Shown: piece after piece, positions 48,600 through 60,300 of the stretch
Layout: each line of letters begins with the position of its first letter
How positions within the stretch are numbered: position 1 is the stretch's first letter
Source: Sipunculus nudus
Taxonomy: Eukaryota > Annelida > Sipuncula > Golfingiida > Sipunculidae
Direction: 5' to 3'
DNA length: 64,000 bases
NCBI GenBank assembly: GCA_026874595.1
Contig: CM049313.1
Span: 11,529,508 to 11,593,507, forward strand
Position numbers and translations under genes: made by a program
Notes under the pieces: generated by a model
What the model saw: the letters and a program-made list of their open reading frames with translations, nothing else
What the model was told of the DNA's origin: nothing
The model's database searches: none

Positions 48600-49300
48600 A
48601 GTCTCTTGGATTATTTCTGTAAAATATTGAGCAATCTGGCTGAATGATTTCGGAGATGATTATCAAAGGTTGTCTAGCTTTTCCTCCCGTAAAATGAAAG
48701 TCGATGCAGGTAGCGCCACAGAAAGCTCAATCCTATGTGACTGATTTTTGCATAAAATTTGGGGATGCCAGTTCTTGTTGTTCCTGAGAAATTATGGGTT
48801 AATATACTGATAAGCGATGACACATGTAAAAAATACGATGCAGGTGGCGCAATCAATATCTCAATTTCAAATAGGACTTATGTGACCAACATTTGCAAAA
48901 AAAATTGGTGATGATAGCTCCAGCCGCTTCTGAGACTGAAATTTTAGTGTTCTTTTTTTTCTAAATGACTAAGTTAAGATTCCTGTGATTCAGCCAAAAA
49001 ACATCGAACTTGAACTATTCGTAAATATATGAGGGAGATTATTTCTAGGATTAGTTCTGTGAAATATTGAAACATTTGGCTGGTCAGTTTCGGAAAAGAA
49101 AATTTTAATTTTTTTTGTTAGCTTTTCCCTCAAAATCTAAGTCAATGCAGATAGCAAAAAAAAAAAATAAAATAAGCTCAATACGATGGAGTTTTCATGT
49201 GACTGATTCGTTCATAAAATTTGGTGCTGTTAGCTCTGACGGTTTGTGAAAGTTAATGTCAGGAAGACAGCGGACGGACGACGCTGGGCCATCGCATAAG
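48600..49300. repeat. Degenerate repeat block shared with 60.8-61.1 kb
   Basis: Words such as GGATTATTTCTGTAAAATATTG, CTAGCTTTTCCT, AAGTCGATGCAGGTAGCGCC and CATAAAATTTGG occur two to three times here and again at 60850-61030. Confidence 0.6.
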
Positions 49301-49424
49301 CTTACAGGTTCGTTAAAAACTGCAGTTATGTAAAAAAAAAAAAAAGAAAAAAAAAGCCTATAGGTAAAATCCCCGCACACGGTCTTGACCTGGAGCTGTT
49401 GGGTGTGCAACAACGTCAAAGTAA

Positions 49425-49543
<119 letters not shown>

Positions 49544-49861
49544 CAGTCATATAATCAATATTCATTACATCACGTGACTACTGGGGAACATTAGTTGAAC
49601 AGTTCGTGACAGAATGTTTCACACCAGTGTCTGCCAAGTCGTTTGTGGCCTCAATCGTGATTACATAGTGGATCTTTTCATGGAGCCGTGTTTTTGAGGA
49701 TATGTGCTGTGAGTTGTGCCTTTATAGAAACCGCGAAAACTAAATATTTACCGAGATATGAATAAAAGGCAGGTGTTTACATATCATGTTACGACCCGTT
49801 GCCCGTGATTTGGCACCTGGATTTTATTGGGTTTGATAAAGCAATGAGGGGCTCAATGGTT

Positions 49862-50544
49862 TACGCTCTTTACACAGCGCTTTAACTATAGGCCTACTGC
49901 CCATATGGTAAGCGCTGTTTGTTATGACCTCGTATCCTGAATTGCTACACCAGAGGGGAGCACTGTATTTTTGTCCAATGAGATGAGACCTTGTGCTGGA
50001 CACGGCAAAGTGAGAAATACACGGAGCCAATCATGTCCATTTCGTTTTGAGTGACAGCTCATCGTCCCCGTAACCGTCGGAACAGGCCACAGGCTCGGAG
50101 AGAATTGCCGCAGACGTGGTTTGCTTAGGGCCTTGGGCACAAAGGATGCCCGGCCGGTGAGCTGTAATTCAAACGAAACGTAACAACAAAGGCTGCGTGC
50201 ACACCTCGCTGGCTGGTTTCAGTTCTGCAGACAACAGATACATGGCTACGCTAACACATATTGTCAGAATCGGTCGATGATGCCAGCATGCAGAGCGAGC
50301 AATTTAAATTCGACCGTAAACTTCAGAGGGTGCTTGAAGCGCAGCTATGGGCGGAGCAAGGATGCCTGTCGAGTGTTCGTTTATTGGCATCTGGTTGGCT
50401 GCTTGTCACATCATACGCAATTGTTTTTCAGCGGACAACAAACCGCCATCTGGTGTCTATATATATCATAAACGGTCAAAGCTGGCAGCGTGAAAATCAG
50501 TTGCTTCTTTAGAAGCGTAAGATTTTCGCTGCCTCGGGAGCGTA
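49862..50544. mobile_element. Host element copy B, uninterrupted (683 bp)
   Basis: High identity to both halves of the element at 41916-46734, with ends TACGCTC and GAGCGTA. The flanks TCAATGGTT and CAAGAGTTT could be an eroded 8-9-bp duplication. It contains CGACCGTAAACTTCAG, the empty site of the 4.1-kb insertion. Confidence 0.88.
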
Positions 50545-50689
50545 CAAGAGTTTAACCCCTTTGAATAATATAGGACCAATTAGACGATAAAAACTACAGG
50601 GAGTTCTGGGTAAATATTGATCCTCCGGCCATAAGCCCCTAAAAATCAGGGGTATTATATCAAACAAAACGGAAACACAAACATACACA

Positions 50690-50815
50690 GACCCCCCCCC
50701 CCCCCTCCCTTTTTTTTTTAGCCGCCCCAAACTTTTTAAAAGATTTCTGGCCAATTTCTCCGATAAGAAGCCCCCTCCCCCCCCCCTTTCGGAACGGGGG
50801 ACCCTTTTTTAGGGT
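50690..50815. repeat. C-rich tract
   Basis: C run 50692-50705, CTCCC, a T run and a second C-rich stretch (50771-50787), followed by GGAACGGGGGACCC. Resembles the G/C-rich dispersed repeats at 5466 and 24740. Confidence 0.45.
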
Positions 50816-53800
50816 TTTATCATTTGCCCACCTGGGTTGGACCCCTCCTTTTCCTTCAACTTGGATCTACATCTGCCAATGAAAATAGTCTACAAGGCAA
50901 AGACACTGTCGTGGGAGTGTACTGCTAGCGGCATTTCTGATATCGGTGCTCTGTTATGCATGCAAGGTAATGATAGACCTCTCCAATGTGACGGTCAATG
51001 TATTTGTGTAGTTGTTCAGGCCACTTCTCAGGGACTTGCCCAATGTGAAGGACGTATGACATTTTATAGCCAATAAATGATATATTGAGGTTGAAATATA
51101 AATGCTTCTTGTCATTGGTACTGCTTTAGGAAACGAAAAGGCCATTAAATGTAGTAAACATTTAATGTTACAAAATTCATTATTAAATTCGCTTGTAAAA
51201 TTAAAACTGACAGCGACATATTGGGGAAACCGTAACGATTAACGTCCTCAATAATATTATTTCCGAAAAATACAGGTCAATTAACCGTTATCAATTCTAA
51301 AAAAATACCTGGAGTCGGACCTAAAGTGTCAGCTAAGACCTCTTCCATATCATAACACGACCAGCCCACTGTGATAACCACATTTTTTTGGCAACAGGGC
51401 CGGGTGCAAGAAGGATTAGCTTAGAAGTTGCATCCCCCCCCCCCCTTACCAGACAAAAAAAAACTTAGAAAATATTCATTAATTTTCTTCATGGCATAAT
51501 TTGAACTGGAATCTAAAATAATCACTTGCGTGTCATATATACGTACGATTTATTAACAAACATGCACATTCAAATGTATAATCCACTGAAAATTGAAAGT
51601 GAACAGATGTCTCTTCTTCACATATTTATTTTGATTTCATATAAAAACATCTATGTTGTTTTAAATTTATTAATATTTCCGGGGAAAAAATACTACTTAA
51701 CAAATAGAGGTATCTCAAAACCCGTCACACACACAATGTTGTGCACTGTATGTGCGTCAGCCACTTGGCTGTATGTTTAATCCGCCAATCAGCTTTCACA
51801 GATGAACTCCCTGATATTAATTCAACCAATCAGCTTTTACCGCCTTCAAATCCAGAATAATTATTACGTAGAAAATTAAATCGGCAAATCAGGATCCTTA
51901 TTCTTAATGCCTGGACAATTATAACAATTTTGTAATTAAATTTGCCTAAATAATATATATAAAACATCAGCAAATCTGGTTTCTACATTTCTATCAAATG
52001 AGTATAGCCAGGTTATACCTTTGTGTATAAGATTTCTATGATAGATCTCTCACTTTCATGAAAACATGACTCACAAGCTTTCTGGCCTATTCCGATATCT
52101 GAATTTTGTATTAAACAGAAATAATCCCTAAAACCTTTAATAAGGATAAGTCAATAACCGTCGATGTCCATTAAAACATCTAGAGGAAAATTGGATAAAA
52201 ATCTTGAAAATGACAAAAGATGGCTATGCTTCACATGCTCTTACCAACAATAACCAATTACAGTAGCACATGCGCATTCAACCATATCCGGTCACATGGT
52301 TTTCAGTATGTCAACAAAGGCATGTGTATAGTATTAACCAACACCTTATATCGATTTATATATAAGGGACGAAATAAGAACTCTTCTTAGCGGAATTACC
52401 TAGACATTGAATTAATCCGTACCTGAGTAAGTCGGAAATCACACATTCCACAAGAAAGACAGGCGAATAGCTGCCTCTAATGTGCACTGTGACTAAGAGG
52501 GATCGCTTCATGGCCTGCTGAATGAACATAAATTGGCTTGACAGGAGCCGACCATAAAAAAAATTACGATGACTTAAAGGGACATTTGACAAGTTCACAC
52601 ACAGACGCACATTGATTATAACTCAATTTGTATATACGTCGTGTCCCGTCTCACCTTCCTTATCCATCCTGTATATAAATGAACTTCCTGATAACGAAAG
52701 CAAACCACATACATTTACGAAGAAAATGACATTGGTGGACCATGCGCTATCACCTGGATATGGTATATCATTAAGTTGTAGTCACCATGCCAACATTATG
52801 GGGCTTGAAACAAAACCGTATCCAATGAATAAATCTCCATCCACGAAAGTTAAAAAGTTACAGAGAACACACAACAAATTGGTTTCATACTCAAATGTAC
52901 ATCAATAAAACTTCATCTGGCATATCTGTACATGTACAAGTCAAATCGACAAATAAAACACCTGGTTAGAAATACTTGGATTCTTCTTTTCATTTTGTTT
53001 TAATTTTCACAGTTTCTTTAAAACACTTGTTCCACACATTTAACAGAGCAAACACTGAATCAGTCTTTGTTTCCATGAAATATAATAATGCGATATAACA
53101 TTTCATATCGTGACACTGATCTATTCTTTCCATAAAACATGATTAAAAGAGTTCAGGCAATATAATAAAATGAAAACTTTAAATTATTTTTCTCCAACTT
53201 GTAGGGACATTTACAAGATGACTTCTTATTTATGCGTGTCGTGTTATGTACCATTTACACATTTTACTTTATTTCAAAGACATTTTCTGCCTTTCTAATA
53301 AGGTCATAGATCCCATCTATATATGAAATACAGTTACTTTTGAACAAAAAATCATACAAATGTTCCTATTTTTTATTTTGATTTAAAATATTAAAACATT
53401 CCTGCACATCTTCATATTACCAAGCCAGTGGCTACACTTTTCACAGACCTTGATTCAGTGACCCTCTCAGGCATATATTCCATGAATACTGACCAAGGCA
53501 ATTAAACCAATCAAATGACTAGCATACACTTATTCTACACATATCTCTGTTGCGATGTTCCAAACAAAGGTTTAGCATTGCCGGGAAGGAATCAATGATC
53601 TACCCATAGAAATAAAACCAAATAAGCCCGTCTGTTTCTGGTACAAGTGTTCCTGCCCTGACGGTGTGTGAACAGTGTATTTTATTGGGTTTAATTGACA
53701 GTTGTGATTTCGGCCAAAAACTTTGCAGGCTTACTAGTATCCATTATTCATGAAACAGATGCCTGAGTGGTTAATTAAATCAAGTTATGGGAACATGAAG

Positions 53801-54202
53801 CCACAGACTTGAGAGTATCAGATGTACTGGTATAATGTGATAGCCTTGGATTGGTCAAAATCATGCTTTCACAACATCACATCAGTTGCCTTCTACAATT
53901 GTCTTGACCTTTTAACAGTTCACAGGTTGACCGGACAATATATTTTTCTCATGTAAGTACACATTGGTTTCAGTGGTGTAAATATGTGTGTACATTGTAA
54001 ATTATTACAATGACAGTCGTGGAACATTCACTGCTTCACTAGAATTTAATTAAATTATTTTAGGGACCACTATATCACACATACCTATCCATCACATGAC
54101 TATCCCATCAATACATGATATATACACACAATAAAATGTATTTGCACATTATATCACATGATTGCATTTGATCATTGGAATTTACTCCTCACTGGCCTGT
54201 GG
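50816..54202. other. Intergenic, nothing recognisable
   Basis: About 3.4 kb. A C run lies at 51434-51445. TTTATT at 53681-53686 is a possible minus-strand poly-A signal for CIAO2A, about 520 bases past its stop. The open stretch at 50837-51076 (+) has no recognised domain. Confidence 0.45.
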
Positions 54203-54300
54203 TCAGTCTGGTTCCATTATACATTGGTTTACAAGGTCCCGTAAGTTTGGGTTTTCCATCGCAGCTGATATCCTTTCTTTATCATTGATTTGTTTGTTTA
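54203..54300 (-). CDS. CIAO2A: CIAO2A last coding exon
   Basis: Acceptor TTCTTTCAG. Encodes [19 protein letters not shown] and the C-terminal [12 protein letters not shown], with TGA at 54205-54203. Confidence 0.94.
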
Positions 54301-57300
54301 CTGAAAGAAACAAAAACAGATATATAATACATACATAAATATTTATATATTTATATATATAGTAAAACTTTTAAATTACAACCACTAACAGGACCTTGAT
54401 AAAGTGGCTAATTTTCAGGTGGTCGTCTAAGCGAGGCCTTATATCAAGAGAAAAACAGAACAGGGACAATGAACAAGTGGTCGTTATTTTGAGGTGGTTA
54501 CTACACCAGGGTGGTCATTCGGTGAGGTTTTACTGTATATATATATATTTACATTTTGCAGCAAATAAGAATATTTATGCGAGAACAATGGATCAAATCC
54601 TGAAAAGATCACTATTTGCCAAGTTGGTTAGAGGTAACCAAATCCTGCAGGACCTCCCTTAACCTTGCACATCACAGTGGTCTGGCACCAGTTTTTAAGC
54701 CCTGGTATATGTCATACAATAAACTATATTTATGTTAAGCAAGTGTTTATGCTTGGGAGGAATCTCTGTTATATAATTTTTGGTTCATATGATCAACAGG
54801 TGCTCTAGAAAATTATTAAGCGATTAATTCCTACTAATACTTACTATCTTCCTCCGTATCATGGAAGCCCTCAGCAATGAATATATCTAACTGAAACACC
54901 AAAAAAATAACATAATGTTATAAAAGGTTATGCAAAAATTATGCTAATCCTGTCATTTTTAAGATATCATGATATGATAAGGTAATTATATGATAAGGTA
55001 ATGATATGATAAGGTAATGGGAACATTATACCACTAGAAATGACTGGGACCAAAAAGGTCCCATAATGCCACTGTCCTCAAAATGACTGCGATATGGCCA
55101 TACTGGATGTGAGAATGATCTGAAATTTATCACAACAAATACTATAAAAAATATCACAACAATATCTAAAAGGATTACCAAGATAATGCATGTTAAAACA
55201 AGGGACCCATGGGTCACGGCGCTCAGCTGATCGTGATTGGACTATAAATGTTTCTCCACTGTGATACTATATCGAGTCGATAAAGCTTATGAATATCATG
55301 TACATGTTGGGCTATTATAAAGGAATGTAATGTAATATGTGAGTAAATGATAAATGAAATTACCTGACTGATGGATTAATAGAGTCAAATAAAGTGGTTT
55401 ATTTTTTATTTATTTAGGAGGGGTTGAAAATTGTGATATATTTGAGCAAATATGAATGCAATGACAGCAGTAATAAGCAGTAGTAGAATGATGATAAGGC
55501 TATTTGTTGAAGGATCTAAAGTGTGCCCACTATGTCTACATATTACACAATATTGACATAATTTCTGGCATGTACATAGGTACCTATGGACGAATAGTTA
55601 TACAAAATATTAAAGTATGAATATATCTGATTCATCTTGTTCTTGCTTACTGAGGCTGACTTTGAGATGGGGTTCGGAGAAGGGAAAAGTGAGGGCAGCA
55701 CGGAGGTGGATGTAGAAATATTCTATTGTAATGTTTTTCATTTATATAAGAATATGAAAAGCTAAGAGGAAAGGGGCCCTCCTATTTGGTTATAGTAAAG
55801 TTCTAAATATATGATTGCAAACTAATACTCTGACAAGACTTTCATGAAGAAAAACAGTAAAATTTTGAGATACTGTGATGCATATGAAAATTTACAGATG
55901 GACAGGCAAGTGGACAGAATGGACTAATACCTTTATTTCACTTTCAAGAGAATAATGCATTAAAGTTTATATATAATCCTATTTTTTTAAGCAGATCCAC
56001 TTTTTCCATTAAGAAGTTTTTATCTGAATCATTTTTTTATTTACAGGTTTATAAATTTTTAATTTAAAAACCTGAAAATATAAGTTAAAATATTAGAATT
56101 GTTGCAAAAGTTGCAATCATTATATATACAGAGTAAAAAACATTGGGTCATATTATGCATACACATATATTTTATTATTTTTAAATCATGAATGTTTAAA
56201 CTGATTTTAAAAGAAAATAATGCCACAACATGGCATCAACAAGAATATTCCTTGAATCACTATTAAAAAGTTTTGCACATTGGAGTTTTCAGGACATGCT
56301 TAATTTTATTCACCAAAAAAAATAAAAGTAAATTTGATAAAATAAAACATCTTTTCAAATAAAGTATACACACTGTTGGTTGAATGAGGGACAAACAATA
56401 TCATTGTGCTAATTACTATCCCAGTTTTAATCAATTACTGGAATTAATAGTCAACTTCACACCTGGTGAAGTTTTTACTCTTCTGAAGTAAGGAATTACT
56501 TATCTCATGAACATCCACACTTTCACAGCAATACACCACTTTGTGGACACAATTAAATACTGTACACTTTAATCATTGTAACCCTGGTGGTTCAATACAA
56601 AATCTAAAATGTAGCATGTCCAAGAATAAAATAAAATACAGAAAAATTATAACATTCTTCTAGTTTATGCACCAGCTGGGGGGGGGGGGGGGTGAGTGCA
56701 GGTCAGAGGGGAAGCCTGCTAGTAGTGGCCAAGCTGGGCCAAGGTAAGCTGCCTGGGGTGGGTTACATAATGCAAGTGAAGGCTGTACTACTAGGTGGGC
56801 TAGATGTAAACAACACTTGACATGGTGTATGAAAACATGAATAAAAGTTATTCATTCCAATCAATTTCTTTTGAAAGTTCAGATTTTAAAAGATTAAATC
56901 CTTATGCATATATGCTGGGAAAATTAAATCAACAGTGCCAAAGTTGGACAAAATTTAAGGTATTGATTTTTTATTTATGCTAATAACTTGAAAAATTTGC
57001 AAAATTCAGATCTAATTTTGGGTAAACAATTGAATCTTGATTAAATAAAGTTATATTCCTGAAAAAAAGTCTCTAGGTTCAGCAATTCTCATGTGAGTAA
57101 ATATATTTCCTGATTTTTTTAAAAAATTGCATTATGTTTTGGCCCATAACTTCAAAATAATACCCAATACTGACCTAATTTTTGGTATGTTCATAGAAAA
57201 TGTATAAAAGAATGTGAATACTAAATACGATCAAATAAAGATCAGTGGTTTTGATATTAGGCAGCCTTGAAGTGTAACAATGGCTTTTTTTATGGAAAAC

Positions 57301-60300
57301 AGAGTTTTTTTTCCTTAATATCTCGAAGGAACAAAGTCCTAATGACCCAATTTTCGGTATGGTAGGAGATTTTGGGGACATCTAAAATTATGTCAACAGC
57401 CTGGGGAGCAAAGATATGTGCACTGAATGACCTACAGTCATCAAAGTGGACTGCTTGACAATGTAAGGGAATACAACAAGAGCCTCCAAAAAAATTCAAT
57501 AACTAGCCTAATTTTGCAGCTTTTATTTTCAAATTTCAGATTTTAACAGATTAAATCCTTATGTATACATGGTGTGAAAATTAAATCCACAGTACTTACA
57601 GGAAAAAAACGTGCCATGGCCAAAGTTGGGCAAAATTTAAGGTACCAATTTTATATTTTTGCCAATATTTAAAAAAATTTAACAAATTTTGATCTAATTT
57701 TTGGTATACAATTAAATTTTGATTAATTAGAGTTGTATTACCGGAAAAAAGTCCCTACCTTCAACACTTTTGGTCTTAAGTGACCAAATATCTTCCTGAT
57801 TTTTTTACAAAGTCCATTATGTTTGGGCCCATAACTTTTTTAAATTATATAATACTGACTTAATATCTGGCATGTACATAGGAACTATATAGAGGAATAT
57901 TTATGGTAAATATGAAGAAAACCAGATGAGTGGTTTTGATATTAGGCAGTCCTGAAGTGTGAAAATAGATTTCTAATAAAAATTGAGGTTTTTCCTTAAT
58001 ATCTCAAAGGAACGAAGTTCTATTGACCCAATTTTTGGCATGGTAGGAGATTATGGGGACATCTAACTGTATGCCGAAATTCAGATTCGTAGGTCCAACG
58101 GTGTCGAAACGTGCCAGTCTTACGGACGGACATCCAGACGGACGGACGGTAGGACGGCACGACAGACAGACGGACGGACGACGGACAATGGACCATGACT
58201 ATAGCTCAGATGACTTATAGTCAGCTGAGCTAAAAATTCCAAGTTTGCTGTCTAGCAGCCACATTGTATTTTGGACAGGTATGAAATACAACAGTGCACA
58301 TGATGATGTACCTTACCTTATGTTTTTGGGGAAGATTTCTCACCAGTTTCACTCTTAAGCACAATCCTGCAAGTGAAAAATGCAAAAAAAATATCTGAAT
58401 AAGTAGACATTCTCAAATTGAATAATTTTAAAAAGTCACAAATTTTTAAGCTCTTAAATTTCCAATAACAAGACCTACAGGCCTAATGGGAATAAGACTA
58501 TAAACTAGAATACAGGTCGACAAGCGACTACGTGTATCCGCCTAAATCAGAGTGGAACGGGTGAGGTGAGGCATGGATTGAGTGGCAAGGGGAAACAGAG
58601 TGAAGTGTTGCATATTAGCATGGATGTCTGCAGCCAAATTGTGTATGTAGGTTGCCCCCTCCTACCACAAAATCCAGAAAGCCGTCCAAGTTGTATACAT
58701 ATGCAAAATTTAAGGCAGATAAGTCAAACCACTAGAGTGATTTTAGCCCGTGGCAGACAAACAGATGGACACTGAGCAAAAATGGTTGCAGGTGATGCCA
58801 CCAGTTTTGCGTATGATAAAGAGCTATGTGAGAAATATACACATTCAAAACTTTGGCCCAATCGGTCAAACGGTTCCAAAGATATGAGCTTGGATGTCTG
58901 CTGCATAAACTAGAATGCAGGTGGCGCCACCTGTCATAAAATCAAGAGAGCTGTCGGGGATGTATAAACCTGCAAAATTTTAGGCAGATATGTCAAACCA
59001 CTGCCGAGATATGAGTGATTTTATCCCATAGCAGACAAACAGACAGGAGCTGTGTAAAAATGGCTGCAGGTGGCACCACCAGTTTTGCGTATGATAAAGA
59101 GCTATGTGAGATCTATACACATGCAAAATTTTGGCCCAATCGGTCAAACGGTTCCCGAGATATGAGCTTGGATGTCTGCAGCGTAAACGTGAATGTAGGT
59201 GGCGCCACCTGTCATAAAATCAGAAAAGCTATCCAGGATGTATACGCATGCCAAATTTCAGGTGAATTAGTCAAGTCACTGCAGAGATATGAGTGATTTT
59301 AACCCAAGGCAGACGAACAGATGGACACTGTGCAAACATGGTTGCAGATGGCGCCACCATTTTTTGTGTATGTTATAAAGCTCTCCAAGGGCTACATTTG
59401 TGCAAAAAAATTTTCCTGATCGGTCAAACGGTTCCTTAGATATGAGCTTGGATGTCTGCAGTGTAAACGTGAATGTAGGTTGCGCCACCTGTCATAAAAT
59501 CAGAAAAGCTATCCAGGATGTATACGCATGCCAAATTTCAGGTGAATTAGTCAAGTCACTGCAGAGATATGAGTGATTTTATCCCAAGGCAGACGAACAG
59601 ATGGACACTGTGCAAACATGGTTGCAGGTGGCGCCACCATTTTTTGTGTATGTTATAAAGCTCTCCAAGGGCTACATTTGTGCAAAAAAAATTTCCTGAT
59701 CGGTCAAACGGTTCCCGAGATATGTGGGTTTATGTGTGGAAACAGACGCACAAACGGACGCAGAGTGCAGAGGAAAGGTCAGAGGTAAAAAAAAACAGGG
59801 CGCAGCAGTTCACATGTGACCCGAACATAATCCCAGGTTTCGTAAAATTCCGCCCAGCGGTTACGGAGGAGTTCTCCGGACACCTACGCCGCGGCGGCGG
59901 CGGCGGCGGTGGGCTGAAAACACAGTATCCGCAAAACTCTGTTTTGTCGGATACAATTAGGTATAATTCTTGATAACCATTATTTGAAAAGTATTTGATT
60001 GCATTCTGGGCTGTGGAGACCATAATCTGCAGCAATGTCACCGGCTAGGACACATCCTTAGTATTCATTACTAATTGGTGCCACTAGGCTTGTATACAAG
60101 AAAGCCATGGAAGATGTACATATGGAAATCAAGAATTTCAGGCAAATATGTCAAACCACTTTTGAATTATTAGCACAGATGGATGCAATGCAAAAGTAAT
60201 TGTAGTAGAATCCACCAGTTTTGTATACAACAAAGCTATCTAAGATATATGGACATGCACAATTTCCCGCTGATATGTTGATTAGCTGCTGAGGAATAAG

